This document shows positions 10,755-25,294 of a DNA stretch of 64,000 bases, one piece after another. A model generated the notes under the pieces. It had not been told where the DNA came from. It did not search any database and saw only the letters and a program-made list of their open reading frames with translations. Within the stretch, counting starts at the first letter, position 1. The number at the start of each line of letters is the position of its first letter. Position numbers and translations under genes: made by a program. Source of the stretch: Purpureocillium takamizusanense (taxonomy: Eukaryota; Ascomycota; Sordariomycetes; Hypocreales; Ophiocordycipitaceae). The stretch is taken from positions 4,092,001-4,156,000 of the forward strand of contig NC_063069.1 of assembly GCF_022605165.1 (NCBI RefSeq). Direction: 5' to 3'.

Positions 10755-13700
10755 TTAGTCTTTAGGGCGTAAAATAACTTAAGGGCTATTATATTAACTT
10801 AAAGGCACCTTTAGGCTATTAAATAAAAGAATATTAAGCTTAAAAGGAAAAGGGGTAAGAAAAATATTATTAATAAAGAAGAAAAGAAGATTAATAAAAT
10901 AATAAGCCCTATTTTTAATAGGGGACGATTTAGCCTTAGCGTTAAGGAAAGGGTCTAATACTTAAAAAGAAATAAGGTTAAAGCGAATATAGGTAAAAAA
11001 CGATATATATCTAAAAGGATAGGGGTTAATAAGATAAAAATTAATAAATAAGGAAAAACCTAAAGGCTATAAAATTATAAACCTATATTAAAAGACCTAA
11101 TTAAATAGAAACCTAATAGAAATAAACGAAAACTATTAGGAATCCTTACGGTCTAGATCGTAACTTAAGTAATTACTAGGGATAGTTAAATAGGATAGGC
11201 GCTTACTATTATAGCTATAATTACGCTAGGAGGAAAGATAAAAACGTTAAAAGAGGGCAAAGACCGCCTATAGCGTTAAGCTAACTTACGATAAAATAAT
11301 TCGACCCTTCCCTTCTATCTAGTAAATAACTTAAGATCTCTTAGTAACTTAGCGAAAGGCACTCTCGAAAGAAATCCCCTTATATATAAGGTAAAAGTAT
11401 TTAATCTATTTATAATAAAGCTAATAGATAAACTAAAAGAACTTAATAATAATACTTTAGCTTAAGCCGTCTCCTTTATAGGGAAGTCGCTATCTAGAGT
11501 ATTAAGTCTTAATTAATATCGACCTACCGTCTTAAAGTTTAATAAATAAGATATAATAGACTTTATTAAGAAGTTCGAAGCTAAGATAAAGGCTTACTTA
11601 ATTATAGAGGAAGAGATATTATTATAGCTCAAGAGCTATATATCCCTACTAAAAGTATAAAAGGTAAAAGTCCTTATAGATAGATTACGCTAAAAAGATA
11701 TAAAGACTACTTTTATTAAGGAATACTATTTATTAGACTTTAATTAAATAGAAACTATATATACTTAGCTAGAATAATACCTTATAGCGAAGCTATAAAT
11801 AAACTAGGATATATTAAACTAACTAAAGTAATATATATACCTTTAGCGAAAGGTCGAACCTAATATATAGAAGATAAGTAAAGGATAGTCTAGATATATC
11901 TTTATAGCTATACCCCCTTATATTTAAGTTAAAATCCTAGAAAAGAAAGGAGCTTTTTTCTTAGATATAATTAAAATCCCTTATAAAGAACTTATTAAGG
12001 TAATCGAGGATTACTTAACCCCCTATCTCGATATCGAATTAAGGGAAGCTTCTTACTTTAGGCTAATCCGAGAGGAGCGATAGCTATAAGATTAAATAGT
12101 TCCGAAATATATAAACTAAGGAAAATAGTAACTTAAGTCTTTACCGCCCTAAAATATTAATAATATAGAATATATTAAAGGTAAGATAGATAAACTAATA
12201 TAATAGCTCGAAGCGCTTAAGATTAACCTCGCTCGATAGAATAATTAGTAAATAAAAGATCTTAAATAACTCCTTATAGCGTAAATATAAAAGGGCAAGA
12301 TAATAGGATAAGAAGCTAATAAAATAATAGCGCTAATTAAGATATAAAAGGTATAGATTTACGCGATTTCTTTCGAGGAAGAGGATAACCTTAATTAATT
12401 TATAATAAGGGTAATCTTATAAGGGGAAGGCAAATATAAGCGGCTTTACTAATATTATATTAGACCTAGCTATATCTTAATTAAATGCCTAGAATATAAA
12501 TATAATAAGGAAATTAAGTTTACTTACTTTAATACGGAAGGAAGAGCCCTATAAGTAGGAATAAAAGAAAATAGTTAAATAATCCCCCCCTCGCTTATAT
12601 ACCGATATATTAGGCTTAATAGTAAAGTACGCTACCTTACGTATTATTAAGTTAAGAGATTTAATAAATACTTTATTAGTCCCCTATTCCTAATAGTTAA
12701 AGCTAAGGAATTAAGTATATAAGAGAATTAAAAACCGCTTCTAAGAGAAAAGGAATGCCTTAATCTCTTCCTTATAAGGTTAGGGGACGCATAGAGACTT
12801 AGGTAAATAGGCTAGACTAATATCGCCTAGCGTAGCTAATAGAACGATAAGATATCGTCTATTAGGGTTATTATAATTAAGGAAAATTAGTAAGACTATT
12901 TAATTAAAGCTACCTTAATTAACATTAATACTTATAAAAGAAAAAGAGCGCGCCTTAAGGAAAACTAAGATATAGAACCTAAAAGATAAGAGACTTAATA
13001 AGACTTAATAAATATAGAGAATATTACTTACTTTAAGCCTAGATTCGACCCTAAGAAGGAGATAGAGCGCTTCTATAAAGGTCTCGTCTATAAAATAATT
13101 AATAAAAAGCTCGCTATCTCTATAATAGATCTAGCGAAAAGATTTCTTTAGTTTAGAAGGTTAGCTATAGAAAGGATCTTAAATATAGTAAAGGGAGTAA
13201 AAGAAGTCTAGCGCTTAAGTAATAAACCTTTAACTATTAAGAATAACGGAGGTATTATTATTACTAGGCTCTAAGATCTAGAAACGGAAGAAATTCTAGG
13301 TAAAGTAAAGGAAAAGCTAAGGGTTACGTTTATTAGCCCTTAATTAAATAATTATAGTACTAATATAAATAAATTACCCGCTAAAGAAGATATCTATTTT
13401 TACGTCCCTAAAGAAATCCCTTACGAAAGATATAGTACCTTAACTATATAAGGATACCCTTACGAAAGAGGTAATTAAATAGAAATCTATATCGTCTAAG
13501 GGGTAGACTTAAAAGCGACGAACCTATTAGGTAAGACGCTATATACTAAAGTAGTCTTTATATTAAATAAAATACCTATATATATATAAGACTTACCTAA
13601 GATTTAAGTATATATTAGGAAGCTAACTAAACTACCTCTCTTTATATTAGTAGACTTAAGTATAAAAGGGAACTTTATTACTTAAAAGGAAGTTAAATAG

Positions 13701-16700
13701 AGAGGCCTCTAGATTATGCCTATCTCTATAGCTATTAAGTTATACTCGAAAAATATAATTAAAATATATAGGGAGGTATATACGCTTATCTATATAGGAG
13801 ATGCCTATAGGCCTATTAAGCTCTATATAGCGCTTAATACCGTCTCTATACCCTTAATCCTTAAAATACTATTTATTAAGGCTACTTAGGTTATATTTAA
13901 TTACGCTATTAAAATAAGGGACCTCTATCTTAAATATAAGATAGGGAGGATTTAAGTTATTACGCTAGTAGCTAAAGCTATTAAATAAGAATATAATAGC
14001 TATATAGAATCGGTATAGGTAAATAATATTAGATTTATTATTACTAAAGTAGAGAGCCTAAATGCCTAGGATCCTAACCCTTACGACGATTAAATACTAA
14101 TAGGCGGCATTAGCGATAAAGGATCCTAAGATAATAATATCGCCTCTATAACGAAATTAGATATAAAAGGGAGCTAAGAAGATACCCCTTACGATAATTA
14201 AATAACCCTAAAAGATAAAACCTTAATTCCGCTTAACTTAGAGACCTTAATTACTATCCTTAACTTACTTTAAGCTAAGACGAAGGTATAACTAGCGGAA
14301 GCCCGTAAAGTATTTAAGAATAAAGCTATATAACTAGAATAAACGCTCTTAAAGCTCGCCGTTTATACCTTATATAAACGTAAGGGGATTAAAACCTACC
14401 CGAGAGATAATATACCTTCCGACGGGACTATCCCGGAAGGTAACCCCTATTAAAAATAGAAGATATAGGATAAAGTTAAGGGGGTAGCTTCGACTAAAGG
14501 AAAATATATTAGCTATATTATCGGAAAGTTCTCTAATATCGAGCGAGGAAGTAAGCTTACCCCTAAGAGGCTATAAGGGGTTACGGTATAAGTAAAAGGA
14601 TTCTTCTCCTTAGAAGAAAAGAGTATACTTAAGGAAATCCTTTATAATTACGAAAAAGCCCTTATATAAGACTTTAAAGACTATAGGAAGCTAGATTAAA
14701 TAATAGCCCCCCTATAAAAGATTAAAATAGTTAAGTATACTATATAAAGGGCGGGTACTATTTTAATCCTAAGAGGACTAAAAGAGAAAGTTATCGATCT
14801 CTTATATATAAGGATTAAAAAAGGGATATTAGAAAAATCGCATACCCTATATAGGAACCTATTCTTCCTTATAGTTAAGAAAGATAGAGGCTTATGCCTT
14901 ATTAATTTAGTAATAAAGGCGAATAAAGTTATAATCTAAGATATATTTATCCCTTTAAGTATAGACGAATTTAATAATAACTTTTCGATATATAAAATCC
15001 TTTTATTACTTAACTTCTTTTCTAGATACGATTAGATACTACTTAATCTAATAAGTTAGGACCTAACGACCTTTATAACGCTAATAAGGCTACTTTAAAT
15101 ATATACCCTCCCTTAAGGGGTAATAAACTTAGTAGCCTAATTTATAAGGCTTATTTACCAAATCTTCTTTAATTTAATCCTAACCGTCTATTAACCTTTC
15201 CTCGATAATATTACTATCCAAGGGCCTAATATAAATTACGGATAAAAGGAAGTACTCCCCGGTATCTATCGGTTTATATATAAATACCTTATTAATATTA
15301 ATAAGGTCTTACTTAATATAGAGCTTTCTAGATATACGATCTCGGTAGTAAAGTTAAAGTTCTATTAGCGAACGATTAAGATTATAGGCTATATATATAG
15401 GATAAACGGAAGATTACCTATCGAAGCTATAGTTATAAAGATAAATAAATAGGAATCTTATATAGATATTAGTAAAGTTCGATCCTTTTATAAGCTTATA
15501 GGGTATTATAGGCAATAGATTAAATAGTTCGCATAAATCGCTATACTATTAATAATATTACTAAGGAAGAATATAATATAGATTTAGGGCCTAAAGTAAC
15601 GAGCTTTAATATCCCGATTAAAGAAGGCTATTATAATATTGCTAATTTTAGTCCGACTAGATCTAGGAGAAGGCTATAGAGAGATTATTATAATATATAA
15701 TATAAGCCTCCTAGGTTAAGGAGTCGCGCTAATATAAATAATTAATAGAAAACGATACCCTATCCGCTACGAAAGTAAGATATAGATAAAAGCTAAATAG
15801 GGATACGATACTATAAAGAGGGAATATAAAGTAGTCCTTTATACCTTATAGCGGCTTAAAGGGATTATTTATAAAGTCTATTTTACTCTCGAGATAGATA
15901 TAAGAGTACTTATTAATTAACTTAATAGTATACTTAAGGATATATTAAGTACGATAGTTACGAGATAAGTTAGCTATATCTTCCTCTTTAACTTTACTAT
16001 ACGATATATCCCTAATATAAAGAACGGTATCGCCGATGCCCTCTCCTATATGCCTTATATCCCCTTAGATACGATAGATAAAAGGTATAAGGGAGATATA
16101 AAAGAATTTATCGACCTCTACCTTAACCTAGTTATAAAGGCTAAGATAATAACTTATTATTCCCTTAATTACTAACGAATCTTTAAATACCTTTCTATAC
16201 TATAGAGACTAATTAATCTACCCTAAGTTAAGTTTTAAATACTTTAGTAAAAGGTAATTTAATTCTTTATCGATAAGGACCGACTTTATTTATACCTTAA
16301 TAAAATAACTTAAGGACCCGCGCTAATTATAGATAACGAAGAATAGCGTAAGTAAATTATATTTTAATATTATAAATAGTATAGTTATAAAGGGAGAGAC
16401 GTTACTTTTTATTTAATCTAGGATAGATATTAATAGCTAAAACTATAGAAAGATATATTAGAAGTAATTTAATATTACGCTAAATACTAAAAATTCTCCC
16501 CTTAGCGACTAAAGGAAATAATAATCTCGATTACGCTTAGGTACCTAATATTAAAGGTATATTTCGACTATTAATATATATTAGAAGATAAAGGTTATAA
16601 GTATCTCTTAAAAGCTCGATACGATTTAACGGGATAGATTAAGGCCTATTTAATATATATAATTAATATAGCTATAATAAGCTAATTTACCTTATTTATA

Positions 16701-18026
16701 TTTTACCGGTATAGCTATATTATAGATATAATAATCGATAGGGGATTAAAAATATATATTTAATTTTACGACCTCTTAAAAGGGTTAGGATTAAATATAA
16801 TCCTTATCTTTATATATAATTTATAGGTAAATAATATAGTTAAAGGGGGGCACTAGACCCTTACCTAAGGCCTTAAGAAAATAGTATACTTAATTAAGGG
16901 ATAGTAGACTAGGTACCTTAATTAAATACTCTTAGTAAAAAGAACGGCTATTTAATATACTTATAGAATATTAGCCTTCTACCTTATTTATAGATAGGAA
17001 CCGATCTTACCCCTAGAGGTCGATATCCTAACGTAGCGACTAATTAACTAGAACGATATAACGACCGCTAAGGACCTCCTAGCTATAAAAATACATCTAC
17101 TTATTTAGAAAGCTAAAGATATAGCTATTATATAGGCAAAAATTATAGAATACCGACGAAAGCTAGTCAACTAAATAAATAGTAAAAATAAGTATCGCTT
17201 TTAAATAATAAATATAAAATTATAGGTAGGGGACTTAGTCCTATTATATAATATCTATCGATTAAATAATCTATCTAGGAATATAAAGTTCTAGCTTAGA
17301 TAGTAAGGACCGTTCCGAATAGTCTCTTAAGTACTTATTACGTAAGCTTATATAATATATATAATAGATAGTATTTAGCTCTCCTATATTATTTTAAGAG
17401 ACTAACTTAAACGCTTTTACTAAGATAATAGCGGATAGTAAGTATCCTTAATAAATAATTAATTACTTTACGATAAAATATAATAAGCCCGCCTAGCGAT
17501 AACTATTATTACTCCTCCTAGCTTAAATAAACTTAATTAAATAATCGACTTAGCTTTATAACCTATAACTAAAGGCCCTATCCTTATACCCCCCCCTTAC
17601 TTTAAAGTCTAGCTACCTAAGCCTTCTATATAGGTAAAGGAAAGCTCCCTTAACTTTACCTCCCCCTCGTAAAACCTATATTAAGCTATAGGCGAGATCG
17701 ATTAATTATTATCGCTATAGTTAGGGAGGGATAGTTAAGGTATATAAAGATAAAAGAAATAAGGATAAGAAGAGGAGAGTATATTAAAATAGGTACCTTA
17801 ATAAAATAAAAGCTAAAACGCTAAAAAAAGGATATATTAGCGGGAACTATTTAATCGATCCTTTAACTATATATCTTAAATATTACTTAGCGTACTTTAT
17901 TTAATATAGACCTTTATATACTTAATAGGGAAGAAATAATTATAGCTAGGCTTATAGCTAATATAGCTAAGCCTAGCGTTAGATCGGTTAAAGTAATATT
18001 ATAGGGGGGATATATATCGCTATAAA

Positions 18027-18269
18027 GGGGATCTATATATTAACTAGCGGCTATTATAAAGATATTGCCGACTTAAAGATATAGGCCTTTATATACTTAG
18101 TAGGGAAGGGGATCTATATATTAGCCAATAGCTATTACGAAGATATCGTTAACTCGAAGGTATAGGCCTTTATATACTTAATAGGGAAGGGGATCTATAT
18201 ATTAGCTAGTAGCTATTATAAAGGCGTCGTTAACTTAAAGATATAGGCCTTTATATATTTAATAGGGAA
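18027..18269 (+). repeat. 81-bp tandem repeat, three copies
   Basis: The anchor 'ggggatctatatatta' occurs at 18027, 18108 and 18189, giving an exact 81-base period. Each unit ends with a 'ggcctttatatactta.tagggaag' run, and partial units lie at both ends (around 17905-17935). The period is a multiple of three. The array sits between the two copies of the integrase C-terminal module. Confidence 0.85.
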
Positions 18270-21200
18270 GAAGTAATTATAGCCGGGCTTATAGCTAGCG
18301 TAACTATAATAATGATTAATTATATAAAGCTATACGCGGGAGACCTAGTCCTACTATATAACATCTAACGATTAAATAATCTATTTAGGAACGTAAAAAT
18401 TCTAGCTTTAATAATAAGGACTATTTTAAATCGTCTTAAGAATGCTTACCTCTTAAGCCTATATAATCTATATAATAGATAGTATCTATCTCTCGCGGAT
18501 AGTTCTTAGGGATTAACTTAAATACTTCTATTAAGACGATAATAGATAATAGACGTCTTTAATAAACGACTAGCTACTTTAAGATAAAGTAAAATATAGC
18601 TACCCGATAGGAGCTATAATAAGCCCTGCCGACTTAGATAGGCTAGATTAAATAATCGTACCTATATAATAACCTTTAATTAAGGGCCTAGTCTTAATAT
18701 TACCTACTTAATTTAAGGTCTAGCTATTTAAACCCTCTCTTTAAATAAAGGATAAAAGAGCTAAATAGGAAGATAAGCTTAAGGGACTAATTAATTAGAC
18801 CTTTAGCTATATACTTATACGTCCTTAAGAGGAATAGATAAAGCATTAAAGAATTAAACCTCTATTATATAAGATGCCCTAAAATACGAAATTTCGAATA
18901 TAACTTAAGATCGAAAGACTTAAGAAACCTAAGCTAAAACTAGAATTACTAAATAATAAGCTAAGAGTTCAGATATATAATATTAAATATAGCGCTAAAA
19001 GTACGCGTAATATACTATATATTAGCTTACTATAGGGGGTATATCGCGACCCTAAGGTAAACGAGTTATTAGCTAAGCTAAATAGATATATTTAAGGTAT
19101 ACTTAAGAGAGGATAAGTTAAAGATAATTAAGCGAATTAAGCTAAAGTATAAATAAAACGAAAATAAGTAAAGACTAGCTAAAGATATATACCTTACTTT
19201 ACCCCTTAGCGTAAAGAGGTCGCTATATAAGAATAACTTACTATATAGTACCTATATAACTAAATAAGTATAAGAAATAAGTTCTAAATAGCTTAATTAA
19301 TTAATTATGCCTATAGGCCTAAAATAAAAGTTTTAAAATACGCCTAAAAGTCCTATAAAGGAAGCTAAGTATAATATCTAGCTAGCTAAAGAGAAGAGTC
19401 TAAGAAAGGAAATAATAACCCTAAGAGTATAATATAGCCTATAACTATTTAATTAAAGGTAACCTATACTAAACTTAATCCCTCTAACTTAAAGAGACCC
19501 CCCCCTATATCGACTCCTATTACTTAAAATTACCTTTCTTCCTACCCTTTAAGTAGCTTATATAAACCTCCTTTATATAGGAATCGCAAAGCTTAAGGAT
19601 AGGATAAGGAAAATCGCTAAATAGATAAAGAGACTAAGAACGTCCTAAAGGATTAACCTTATAGATAGGATAATCCTTTAAATCGGCCGCTACTTTTAAT
19701 ACTAAACCTATTAAAACTAAATATAGATACTTTAATATAAGATAGGGAAGAAACCTAAGGTACTTATATTACTTATAAGCCTTAGCTTAACTATATTAGA
19801 TATAATTAATATAAGCCTTAGTCGTATTAATTAAGAAATCCCTTAATAATATATACCTATAAAATAGGAATAATATATTTACTATTAATAGAGTAAGACT
19901 ACCGTAATATTATTAAATAATAGGAATATATAATTAGGTTTATATATCCTTTAAACGAGATAAAAAGAGCTTTTATATATTTAAGACGCTAGATTAAGGA
20001 ATTAAAGAACTACCCTTAAGGGTAGGTATAATTAGCGGGAATATAGACCCGATATAGGGTTCCTATTAATAAGTTAATATAAAAAGCGGCTTCCCTATTT
20101 AATAAATAAGTAATTTAAGCTAAAACCTAAGAAATACCGCTCGAATAGATTAACTCTAAAAAGATACTATCGATCTATAGAGGAGGCGAAAAGTAAAGAG
20201 CGATCTCTTTATATATAGGAACGCTATATCGACTACTTATATTAACGCTACTTAGGTTCTAAACCTCGAGGCAGCTATATACCTTTCTTTATTAGCGCTT
20301 AATTAAATAGATAAGGGAGGTAAAGGACTTACTTAACGATTAGCTATAATATTATTAATCGAGACGATATTAATATAATTATACTAAGACGAACTAACTA
20401 TATAAGTAAACTTTACTTCGTTAGGTAGACTAATATAGTATAGGGAGTATAGGTTTAGTAACTTAGACCGTAAGAGACTTATAATAAGAGCTTATTTAGC
20501 TATCTTCGAAGATAAGGAAAATAAAGTAATAAAGGAAGGAAAGGAATTACGAAAGCTAGAAACGGCGAAGGGCAAGGGCTTTTATACTATATACCGCGAG
20601 ATAGGATAAAATAAGAATATAATATATAAAAGTAAGTACTTACGCTACCTTTACCGACTCGCCTTTTTCTTTCCCTTTTAATATATATTACTTTAAAGAT
20701 TTCTAATATATTAAATATATTAAAGCTATATAACCTAAAAAGATTATTTAATTAATCTATAAGTATAAAGAATAGCCTATATATTAGGTCGTTTATATAC
20801 TAAAAGGAAAGAATAAAAGCGGTATATAAACTAAGGTCGCGGGACGCTATATAAATAAAGCTTATAGTATAGAAAGAAAGGAATAGAGATAGTAAAAGAA
20901 GTCTCGCTAAAAGAGGACTAAGCTAGTAGCTAATAATAAAAAGGACTACCTTAATCTCTCCCCCTCTCTCTCTCTCTTTTATAATTAGACCCTCTACCCT
21001 CTATATAAGCTAATAAACCGATTTAATAATACTAGATTAATAAAAAGGCCTATAGGCCTTTTATAAAAAGACCTACTTAAAGAAGATCCTTTTAGGTATT
21101 AAGGGAGAAATTAAAATAGAAGGGAAAACTATAATAAATAGGTTCTTCGCTACTTTAGAAGAAGCTATTATAAACCTTAATCTAAGGGAGCTATATAAGC

Positions 21201-23594
21201 GCTAAGTGCCTATATTTTACCTTAGAAAGGACTAACTAAAGGTAGATATAATAGCTAAATATATCGTTAATATATTAGTATCTATTAGCTTTTATTAGTT
21301 TAAAGATATCCTCTTAATAAAGGATATAATAGCTATTAAGTCTAAGTAGATAGATTATATTACTAACCTAAATAGGCTATTAGCGGGGATATATAAGAAA
21401 GAATAGGCTACTAACTTTTAACTCTATAAGGCCCTATAGATAGCTATATAAGAGATTAAATACTTTATGGCCTATTATGGCTTCTTTACTAAAGTTATTA
21501 TTATTAATAGCGACTATAGCTAAGTAGAGCCTAACCTAGACGACTAAATACGCCTATAATACCTCTACCCCGCTAGTATAACGTTTATATATACCTTATA
21601 TAGAACCCGTCTTAATTAAATATATAAGTATTAATATAAGTAGAGATTTTATATAAGGTTTATTAACTTTACGGAGGAAAAGAACTATATAGTTACTAGG
21701 CTATATTAGGTAAGCTATATTTAGGACCGGAAATATAGATAGCTTATAATATATAATATACTCGCCTATAAGCGCTTAAAGCGTATCTATATAATTACTA
21801 ATTATTAGCGTTAATTCCTCGCGGAAGTAAGCTATATATATAACTTTCGATTTCTTACGCCCTTAGTTATTAAATAATAAGAGGGATAAGAGTATAGTTA
21901 CTTAACGCTCTTATATCTTATATTCTACTTAAGGGGATAAATCGGCTTTATACTAGATAAGTATAAGGAACTACTATAAGTCCTAGCTAATATCTCTCGG
22001 GCCCCTTAGGGACTACTAGCTTATACGCTATTCTTTTATAAAGATACCTATTTTAAGGATTAAGCTATTATTTAATAATTAAATAATTTATATAAGACTA
22101 TACTTAATTTATCGCTCTTAATCCTAATAGTAATAACTACGAACGAATTAGGAATTCGATATTTTAACTACTATATATACTTAATAACGCTAAGCTAAGG
22201 GACCTTTTAGGACTTTACTAAAGCCGCTATTAATAGCTATAAGCTAGGGCCTAACGATATTAAGTTTAGCTTTTAAACCTTTACCGATCTTAGCGGCGTT
22301 AGGTACTTTACCTACCTCTTTAAGATAAAAAGGGACTTCTTTAACTACTATAGTATCAAAATTAAAGAATTAAAGAGCGTAATAAAGTATAGTCTTATCT
22401 ATAATATACGCGCCCGGCCCGTACTATTTAGGGAGGATATCCCTATACTACCCGCGACCGTTTAGGTAGCTTAAGATACTTAGCCCTTAGCGGCCCCTAT
22501 TTCGGGAATATAGACCCTATATAGGCTAGGGCCGGGAGTAAAAAGAGATATTAGTAAGATCGGGGGAACTATTGCGACTAGGGCCTTATAAGTATTAAAG
22601 CTAGCTATAAAGGCACCCTCTATAGTTCCGACGCCCCTATCTCTTACGCTACCCCTTTAAGGACTAGCTTCGGCCTAAGGATAGTAACTATAAGGCAATA
22701 AGACTAGAAATGCCCCCTTAGCTAAGGCGACTCTATTTAAGAAGCGGTAAAAAGATAACTATACGCTAAGTATAAAAGTAAAAGGAATAAGGTTACTATA
22801 GCGAAGTAATAGACTCGCGGATAAGACTATTACGGTATTGCCGCTTAAAACCTAAATAGCTATAAAGTTACTAGCCTAAGATTAATAGACTACCTTACTT
22901 AAGTAAAGCGGCAAGCTTACCGCTAAGGAAATAATCTAATAATGCCTACTTATAGCCCCTTAGATATAACCTAAGTTATTAGCTAAAGATACGCTAAAGG
23001 CTATAATAAAGGGTATCCCTAAGCCCTTTAAAGGGCGATTAAATACTCTAACTTTACCTTAAAGGCATTACTTACGAGTAGGAACGAGGAAGACTAATAG
23101 TAAATAAGTTTAAAACGGACGAATAACTAACGTATAATATATATTTAATATAATAGACCTTATATATCTTAGGTAAATAAGCTAGATAGTTAATACTAAA
23201 GTATAAGCTATTATAGTAACGGTACTTAATATATTTCTATAGGTAATAAATAAGTTCGAGACTATATTATATATACTAACGAGCTAAACCTACCTCTCTT
23301 TATTACTTCTAGGGGTAGTTAATAGAAACTTCTAGCCTATAGCTAAGTAATTAATTAGATCTTATATTATAGAAGGACCTTAAACCGGACGTAAAGGAGC
23401 GTTAAAAAGGACCCTTACGTAAGGTATATTATTAAGTAATACCGCCGAGACTCTATAAGTAAGGAGGGAGTTAAATAAGCTCTAGATTAATATAATAGAC
23501 GATAGGGCATTTATAAAGAGACGGCAATAAAGGTAGCCCTAATATTACGGCTCCTTCTTAAGGTAAAGGCGTCTACCGCTAAGGAGGAGTATAT

Positions 23595-24048
23595 TAATAA
23601 GAGAAGGTATAGGAAATAGAAGACGGCCTAAAGAAGATAAATAAAAACGGCTAAAGGAATAGCTAGGGGTAAAAGGGAGCTATAAGGATAAGACTATAAG
23701 GATAACTATAAAGGAAGGAAGCTTTCTTAATTAAAGAGGACTCGCTATGCCTCTTTAGTTATAGCCGATAATACTTACTCTTTTACCTTATTCTTATACT
23801 TTAGATATAAGTATACTTTATTAATATAAGTATTTCGCGCTATTATAGATTGCCGTATAGTTTTATATACTATCGTAAATATAGATATCTAATACTTAAG
23901 ACTATTTAATTAAAGCTTAGCGGCCTTTCTATTATATTAATATATTAATATATAGGAGACTTTATATTATAATATATTAGGTAGGGATAAAAAGAGTATA
24001 AAGGGAACGCGCTCTATGGTTTAGTATCTTTCTCGCCCTAATATAATA
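23595..24048 (+). repeat. 3' LTR of the Gypsy element
   Basis: Direct partner of the LTR at 10303-10754. The two differ by scattered transitions and have few or no indels, as expected if RIP rather than old age is the main source of divergence. A short AT-rich spacer and the second TIR element follow. Confidence 0.8.
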
Positions 24049-24408
24049 TATTTAATACTTTATTTCCTTAAGAAACCCTAAAAGATATCTTATTTAATAA
24101 TTATTAAGTAATTTATTATAACGATCTTTTATAATATTATAATATTATTACTAAGATTATTATAAATAATATAATTATTTATAATTTAAATATAGATTAT
24201 TTTAATAAAACCTATAATAACTTAAAGATAAGCTAATTTAGTTAAAAGGTTATTTTATTTAATCTAAAGGTATTAAAATAACTTAAATAATAAGTTTATA
24301 TAAATAATATTATATAAGTAAGTAATATTACTTAAAACTCTTATAATATTAATAAAAAGAAAGTTAAATACTTTTATAAAGTAATAAAACTTAATTATAT
24401 ATTAAAGT

Positions 24409-25294
24409 AATACTATTTATAAAAGAAGAAAATTCTTAATATAAAGGTATTCTATATTTTTCTAGGTCTATACCTTACCCTTATATTATACTAGCTATTT
24501 TTAATATATAAGTATAGGATAAGATTAACGCGCTATAATATATATTAATATCTTAATTAAACTTTAATTAAACTATATCGTTATAATATAGTACTTACGC
24601 TAGTATATCGGTAAGGCTTAATTCGCTCGAAAATATATTTTCTCGCGATATTATAATATTAAAGTATTATTATTCCGCTTTAGGCTAAGCCTATACCTAT
24701 AACCGCGCTTATAACCGCGCCCATAACCGCGCCTATAACTGCTTGCGCCTATAAGAAGCCCGCGCTTATACCCGCGCCCGCGCTTATACCTATAGCCCTA
24801 TCTGCCCCTTTATTAGTAAGGCTTAATCTACCTAAAAAAACGTTTTTCCGCTATTTACTTAAGATATTATAATATTAGGAACTCGTTTTTCCGGGCTAGA
24901 CTAAGTGCCTATATATACTAGGTGCCGTCGCTACTATAGCTTATAATACTGCCGCTGCCGCTAATAGAGACGGTATCGTAAGGTACCTATAGCGGCGGCA
25001 GCGGCAATCTTCCTTAAAGGGGGTCGCGAGAGAGCTATTTAACGGCATTATAGGCGGTATTATAGGCGGTATCGTAGGCGGCTTTATAGGTAGGTAGCTT
25101 TAAAAGGCGCTAACTACGATATGCGAATTAAGGCCGCTATTATATAACCTATTTTTATAGGGTAGCCTAGCGCTAGCCTTAGCGGCGAATAGTATTTAGG
25201 TATAGTAGGCTATATAGCGCGGTATTAGCTAAAAAAAATTAAAAAGTAAAATACCTTTATGCTAAGAGTTTTCTTCCTTTACGAATAGTATTAC
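24409..25294 (+). mobile_element. Second copy of the short TIR-bounded element
   Basis: Colinear with 9397-10085 over its length but about 200 bases longer. The extra DNA lies in the middle (about 24700-24830), where short C/G-rich units such as 'ataaccgcgc' repeat several times. The end 'gagttttcttcctttacg' mirrors the start 'aaaagaagaaaattctta'. No coding sequence was recognised. Confidence 0.6.

Larger units (their letters stand above)
10303..24048 (+). mobile_element. Ty3/Gypsy LTR retroelement, RIP-inactivated, probably nested
   Basis: Direct LTRs bound a 13.7 kb interval, and the plus strand shows Gypsy polyprotein remnants in the canonical order. Gag-like sequence lies near 11480-11960. 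Reverse transcriptase lies at ~14870-15300, with a VKKDRG...CLINL start and FLDN where FLDD is expected. RNase H lies at ~15780-15960, followed by an NGIADALS-type linker near 16025-16060. The integrase zinc-binding region is near 16330-16500, the core near 16560-17080, and the C-terminal KYR...GDLVLL-like module near 17200-17400. Every domain is interrupted by TAA/TAG codons made by TGG/CAG-to-TAG-type changes. The order RT-RNaseH-IN assigns it to Metaviridae (Ty3/Gypsy). It is longer than usual, and the integrase C-terminal module recurs near 18310-18580, so a second element or a duplication lies inside. I could not assign 18600-23590. Confidence 0.8.

Noticed and set aside
18027..18269. CRISPR-like array
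   Set aside because: The units are contiguous 81-base repeats without spacers, and the genome is eukaryotic.
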